Source of the DNA: an uncultured Prevotellaceae bacterium
GTDB taxonomy: Bacteria > Bacteroidota > Bacteroidia > Bacteroidales > Muribaculaceae
Length of the DNA: 16,934 bases
Assembly: GCA_900541935.1 (NCBI GenBank)
Contig: UQLZ01000050.1
Location: forward strand, 1 to 16,934
Reading direction: 5' to 3'
The first letter of the stretch is position 1; every line of letters starts with the position of its first letter. Shown here one piece after another: positions 13,432 to 16,934 of the stretch. Position numbers and translations under genes: made by a program. The notes beneath the pieces are model-generated. The model was not told the DNA's origin, did not search any database, and worked only from the letters and a program-made list of their open reading frames with translations.

Positions 13432-15218
13432 TTATTTTGTTATTTCTTTAGTCTTATTGTTAAGCCATTCAGCCTGTTCTGCATTCAAGTGTGGAGTGAG
13501 CAATTCTCTAACGCGTTTGTGGTAACCGTTAATCCATTCTATTTCCTCGTTGCTCAACATTGTTGTGTCGATAAGGTTCTGGTCGTATGGGAATAGAGTC
13601 AGAGTTTCAAAATCAAGGAAGTTTCCAAAATCAGAAGTTTCTCTATATTGTTCGGTTAAAACAAGGTTTTCGATACGGATACCGTATTTTCCAGCGAGGT
13701 AAAGCCCCGGTTCGTTAGATGTAATCATACCAGGAACGAGGGTTGTTGGGTTCTCGTTTAGGCGTATGTTTTGCGGACCTTCGTGAACACCGAGGAAGTG
13801 TCCAACGCCGTGACCTGTTCCGTGCCAGTATGTCTTGCATTCTTTCCAAAGGAATTGGCGGGCAAGAGCATCCAATTGGCTTCCGCGAGTTCCTGTTGGG
13901 AAGATTGCGTGGCCAAGCGTAAGGTGCCCCTTGAGAACGAGGGTGTAGTCATGACAAGCTCTTCAGCAGTTGTCTTGCCTAAGGAAATAGTGCGGGTGAT
14001 GTCAGTTGTACCGTCAAGATATTGTGCACCAGTATCGATAAGCAGCATGCCTTCTGCAGAAATTGTTGACGCTGATTTTTCATCTGCTTCGTAGTGAACT
14101 ATAGCACCGTGCTCTTTGTAACCGGCAATCATACCAAAACTTTCTCCAACATAAAGCGGGCTTGCCTTTCTGAATTCGATAAGTTTCTCTGCAACATCCA
14201 TTTCTGTAAAGTTGCCTTTTGGAGCGTTTTCTTCAAGCCACATATATAGTTTTACCAAAGCAACTCCATCTCTAACCATAGCGTTTCTAACACCGGCAAT
14301 TTGAGTGTCATTTTTTACCGCTTTCATAATGGCGATAGGTGATGCCTTGTAGATAACCTGGCAATTTTGTATTGTGCGTGCAATTGTGTCGCTTGTCTTG
14401 TTCGGATCAAGAAGTATAGTGTCGTTTTTAACCTTGGCAAGAAAAGCCTCTGCCTTTTCATATGGCATAGTTTCAATGCCTTGTAATTTTAGATATTCAG
14501 CGGCAGAAGCGTCGATTTTTGCTTTATCAATGAAAAGAATTCTCTTGTCTGTTGATATATATGCGTAAGATATAGCAACTGGGTTGTAGAGAACGTCAGA
14601 GCAGCGGATATTGAAAATCCACGCAATTTCGTCAAGAGCAGAGAGGAAAATTGCATTTGCATCTTGAGTTTCAAGAATTTCAAGAAGCCTTTCTATTTTC
14701 TCGTTTGCCGATTCACCGCAATATTCTTGTTTATGCTCAAATATTGGGTCTGTTGGCAGTTGAGGTCTGTCAGTGTATATTTCTGGGAACGGGTCAAAGT
14801 CTGTCGCAAAACGGGCTCCGATTTCGCCACAAAGATTCTCAAGACGTGTAGCGTGGATGAGGCTGAACAGTTTTCCGTTGACAGCGAGCAAATCACCTTC
14901 TTCAAGGTTTTCTGCAAGCCATTGCTCTATTGTAGGGTCGTTGCCCCCGTCTTCCTTCATCATTGTAACGCCAGTGCCGGCCAGTTCCATTTCTGCCTGA
15001 AGGAAATAGCGAGAGTCAGTCCAAAGGAAAGCCTCATCGGTTGTTACAAGTGCAGTTCCGTTAGAGCCGGTAAATCCGGTTACCCAGTCACGAAGTTTCC
15101 AGTGAGCACTAATGTATTCGCTTTGGTGAGGGTCTGTTCCAGGTACAATAACTGCTTTTATGTTATATTTGCGCATTTTTTCGCGCAATGCCTCTAAATG
15201 TTTAACTGTTTCGTTCAT
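13432..15218 (-). pseudogene. Aminopeptidase P (M24 family), split by a frameshift
   Basis: The gene encodes a three-domain Xaa-Pro aminopeptidase of about 594 residues, removing an N-terminal residue that precedes proline. Two creatinase-like N-terminal domains (about 1-300) begin with LREKMRKYNIKAVIVPG and contain GSNGTALVTTDEAFLWTDSRYF. The pita-bread domain starts intact: Asp395 (LIDTGAQY) and Asp406 (DITRT) are two metal ligands. The frame then shifts near 13953-13960, after TTAEE, and this frame runs on to a stop at 13758. In the other frame the family resumes with HDYTLVLKGHL and continues through GTGHGVGHFLGVHEGP (metal His), TSNEPGLY and GIRIENLVL (metal Glu residues) to 13432. Both partial products lack part of the metal site. 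Removing two bases (TT in GAGCTTGTCAT) gives EERHDYT, the usual wording. It may be an assembly error or a true lesion. Confidence 0.85.
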
Positions 15219-15229
15219 ATCTAAAAATT

Positions 15230-16018
15230 TTATTTTCTGTATGTAGGTTTGTCAATGGCGAAATAAGAAGGAATATTCATTCCCCATTTACCCGAATCGC
15301 TTGATTCCATTGTAAAATAGATATACTTAACGGCACCATTGTCATTAAGGGAACTAATGTCAACGTAAGTCCAATCCTTTAAAGCGTACCATTTTGCCTT
15401 GTCGGAATCCCTGTAGTCAAGTAGGTAAACCTCAAGAGGCTCAGAAACGGAATTGTCGGCTCTTACTGCGTATATATTAACTTTAGTCCAATCTCCTGCT
15501 TCGAATTTTTTAGAGAAAGCACTGCCATTTTGCATAGTGTAGTAGCAGTAAGTGGTGTTGTTAATATATAATGAAATAGGGGAGAAAACAGAGCCGTCGG
15601 TCATTTCCATCTTTAGTGAAGGAGCCTCGGTGCTTAAGTCTTCTGATGTGTTCCAGTAAGCGACCATAAATGGAGTGCCTGTTTGTGATGCAACACCGCC
15701 ACCTGCCATGCAGTCCCATTGATGATCAAGCCAGTTACCTCCAGTATAGTCTTTTGTGTCTGACGAGCGGCTTGGGCAAAAACCGTTCCAAAATGCTCCC
15801 CATTGACTTGCTTCTGCCTTGTGGGAAAAGCGTGCTCCGTTAAAGTCAATATATTTTATTTCACTATCCAAATAGTTCTTCCAAATACCATTTTCATCAT
15901 ATTCAATATTTGATTCAATAAAGTTGATGGTAATGTTAGGGTCTGGATCGTTGTCGCTGCACGATGTGAATGCCGCAACTGCAATTATTGGTAAAATGGA
16001 TTTGAAAATTTGTTTCAT
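15230..16018 (-). CDS. DUF4465 lipoprotein
   Basis: 262 residues. A lipoprotein signal peptide ends in the lipobox AFTSC with Cys20, followed by SDNDPDPN, an acidic stretch of the kind that directs lipoproteins to the cell surface in Bacteroidota. The remainder fits DUF4465 (PF14717): WGAFWNGFCPSRSSDT, GGNWLDHQW, AGGGVASQTGTPFMVAYW, ISLYINNTTYCYYTMQNG, VYLLDYRDSDKAKW, WTYVDISSLN and the closing MESSDSGKWGMNIPSYFAID. It is probably a beta-sandwich of unknown ligand; such proteins are often found in carbohydrate-use or surface-layer contexts. Here it lies 12 nt after murI and 11 nt before the aminopeptidase P gene, so it is co-transcribed with housekeeping genes rather than with a glycan-uptake locus. 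Confidence 0.85.
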   Translation of the reverse strand: MKQIFKSILPIIAVAAFTSCSDNDPDPNITINFIESNIEYDENGIWKNYLDSEIKYIDFNGARFSHKAEASQWGAFWNGFCPSRSSDTKDYTGGNWLDHQWDCMAGGGVASQTGTPFMVAYWNTSEDLSTEAPSLKMEMTDGSVFSPISLYINNTTYCYYTMQNGSAFSKKFEAGDWTKVNIYAVRADNSVSEPLEVYLLDYRDSDKAKWYALKDWTYVDISSLNDNGAVKYIYFTMESSDSGKWGMNIPSYFAIDKPTYRK

Positions 16019-16030
16019 AATTAACTGTGT

Positions 16031-16867
16031 TTAAATAAGAGATATTTGTTTTGCTTTGATCCTTTCATCAAGAAAAAGGGAAGCCATTGTGCTGAATTTG
16101 TCTGCCATTTCTGTTGTAAGGTATTTGCAGTTTCCGCCTTTAGAGCAGCGAACTTCCATTTCCGGGTGGCGAAATAGATAATCTTTTAAACTTTCTGCAA
16201 CTATGTTTCCTTGCTTTATGACAGAAACATTCTTAGGCATAAATTTCATTATCTTGTCGTATAAAATAGGGTAGTGTGTGCATCCAAGAATAACGGTGTC
16301 GATGTTGTTTGATTGAGCGAAAAGTGCATCAATATATTTTTTGACAAAGAAATCTGCGCCGTCGCTGTCTGCCTCCTTATATTCTACTAAAGGAACCCAC
16401 ATTGGGCATGCCTGGCCGAATGACTTGAAGTCCGGATACATCTTTTTTATTTCCATCGGGTAACTTTCGCTTTGTATTGTTCCTGCTGTGCCAAGAATGC
16501 CGATGTTTCCAGTTGTTGTTAGTTCGCCTAATTTTTCAACAGTTGGGCGGATGACGCCTAATACTCGTTTCGTTGGGTCTATATTCGGAAGGTCTTTTTG
16601 CTGAATAGAGCGTAAGGCCTTTGCAGACGCTGTATTGCAGGCAAGGATAACAAGGCTGCAACCTTGCTCAAAAAGATATTTTACCGCTTGCAAGGTAAAC
16701 TGATAAACAACCTCGAATGAGCGGCTTCCGTAAGGAGCCCTGGCATTGTCGCCTAAATATATATAGTCATAGTCTGGCAAAGTTTTTTTGATGTCAGACA
16801 AAATGGTCAGCCCTCCGTATCCAGAGTCAAATACCCCTATCGGTCCTGGTTTATTTTCTGATGGCAT
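16031..16867 (-). CDS. murI: Glutamate racemase
   Basis: 278 residues from the preferred start at 16867. The enzyme interconverts L- and D-glutamate, supplying D-glutamate for peptidoglycan; it is cytosolic and cofactor-free. Signature pieces: IGVFDSGYGGLTIL (Asp14, Ser15), YLGDNARAPYGSRS, the first catalytic Cys77 in LACNTAS, and the second catalytic Cys196 in GCTHYP. The frame is open to an ATG at 16915, but the family begins at PGPIGVFDSG and a promoter box lies between the two ATGs, so the shorter form is favoured. In many Bacteroidales murI directly follows ompH; here it is over 13 kb away, though still in the same window, and heads its own operon with DUF4465, aminopeptidase P and the gamma carbonic anhydrase-like gene. 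Confidence 0.95.
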   Translation of the reverse strand: MPSENKPGPIGVFDSGYGGLTILSDIKKTLPDYDYIYLGDNARAPYGSRSFEVVYQFTLQAVKYLFEQGCSLVILACNTASAKALRSIQQKDLPNIDPTKRVLGVIRPTVEKLGELTTTGNIGILGTAGTIQSESYPMEIKKMYPDFKSFGQACPMWVPLVEYKEADSDGADFFVKKYIDALFAQSNNIDTVILGCTHYPILYDKIMKFMPKNVSVIKQGNIVAESLKDYLFRHPEMEVRCSKGGNCKYLTTEMADKFSTMASLFLDERIKAKQISLI

Positions 16868-16880
16868 TTCTTTTTTTGAA

Positions 16881-16888
16881 CAAAGATA
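16881..16888 (-). promoter_or_regulatory. -7 promoter box of murI
   Basis: TATCTTTG (minus strand, 16888-16881) matches TAnnTTTG exactly, 13 nt before the ATG at 16867. Transcription would begin near 16875, inside the longer murI frame, which supports the shorter start. A TTTG lies upstream (16916-16913) but at 24 nt spacing rather than the usual 19-21, so the -33 element is doubtful. Confidence 0.5.
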
Positions 16889-16934
16889 GTGAAAGGTGAG
16901 TGCAGAAAAAAGCAAAAACGCAGTTTTTAGATTT

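Noticed and set aside
13940..13970. Programmed ribosomal frameshift in aminopeptidase P
   Set aside because: No slippery heptamer and no adjacent stimulatory stem were seen, and the family is not known for recoding. A simple indel explains the data better.
14664..15197. 177-codon open frame on the plus strand
   Set aside because: It is antisense to the conserved N-terminal part of aminopeptidase P and resembles no family.
1..16934. CRISPR array, tRNA, rRNA, insertion sequence or defence system
   Set aside because: No regularly spaced direct repeats, no cloverleaf or rRNA-like stretch and no transposase, integrase, nuclease or toxin-antitoxin family was recognised on either strand.

Overview
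The window looks like chromosomal DNA from the order Bacteroidales (phylum Bacteroidota). The evidence is a moderately AT-rich sequence, the gene order uppS-bamA-ompH-ompH, several protein families largely confined to this phylum (DUF6242, DUF6089, DUF4465), lipoprotein signals of the type 'FTSC', and promoter-like boxes matching the Bacteroides TAnnTTTG (-7) consensus rather than TATAAT. I cannot name a genus from sequence alone.

Layout. Positions 1-342 hold no gene. They contain two short inverted repeats, each preceded by GTAG, in opposite orientation (REP/BIME-like), plus one further hairpin. Positions 343-1685 (minus strand) are a decayed composite: a WG-repeat fragment running in frame into a WYL-domain regulator, broken by several stops and at least one frameshift. 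A strong intrinsic terminator (1699-1735) then closes a minus-strand envelope operon read from about 8680 down to 1762: DUF6242 lipoprotein, DUF6089 outer-membrane barrel, uppS, bamA, and two OmpH/Skp-like chaperones. Three of its junctions are either 1-nt TAATG overlaps or a 3-nt gap.

Positions 8826-9821 carry ribD (minus), divergent from a plus-strand operon prmC-recX-comF (9848-11895). comF converges on and overlaps the 3' end of a membrane acyltransferase gene (11858-12837, minus) that is split by a frameshift. A second minus-strand operon runs from a promoter near 16881 down to a terminator at 12853-12894: murI, a DUF4465 lipoprotein, an M24 aminopeptidase P gene (also frameshifted) and a gamma-class carbonic anhydrase-like protein.

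How the genes fit together. The first operon combines outer-membrane protein biogenesis (BamA plus periplasmic holdases) with the undecaprenyl carrier needed for peptidoglycan and surface glycans. murI supplies D-glutamate for peptidoglycan. prmC, recX and comF are housekeeping genes for translation termination, RecA control and DNA uptake or processing. Most of the window is ordinary core genome. I did not find a convincing new defence or mobile system. The items most worth a second look are the GTAG-hairpin pair, the WG-WYL fused pseudogene, the two frameshifts that split otherwise normal genes, and promoter boxes in unusual places (in a terminator loop, or next to a start codon).
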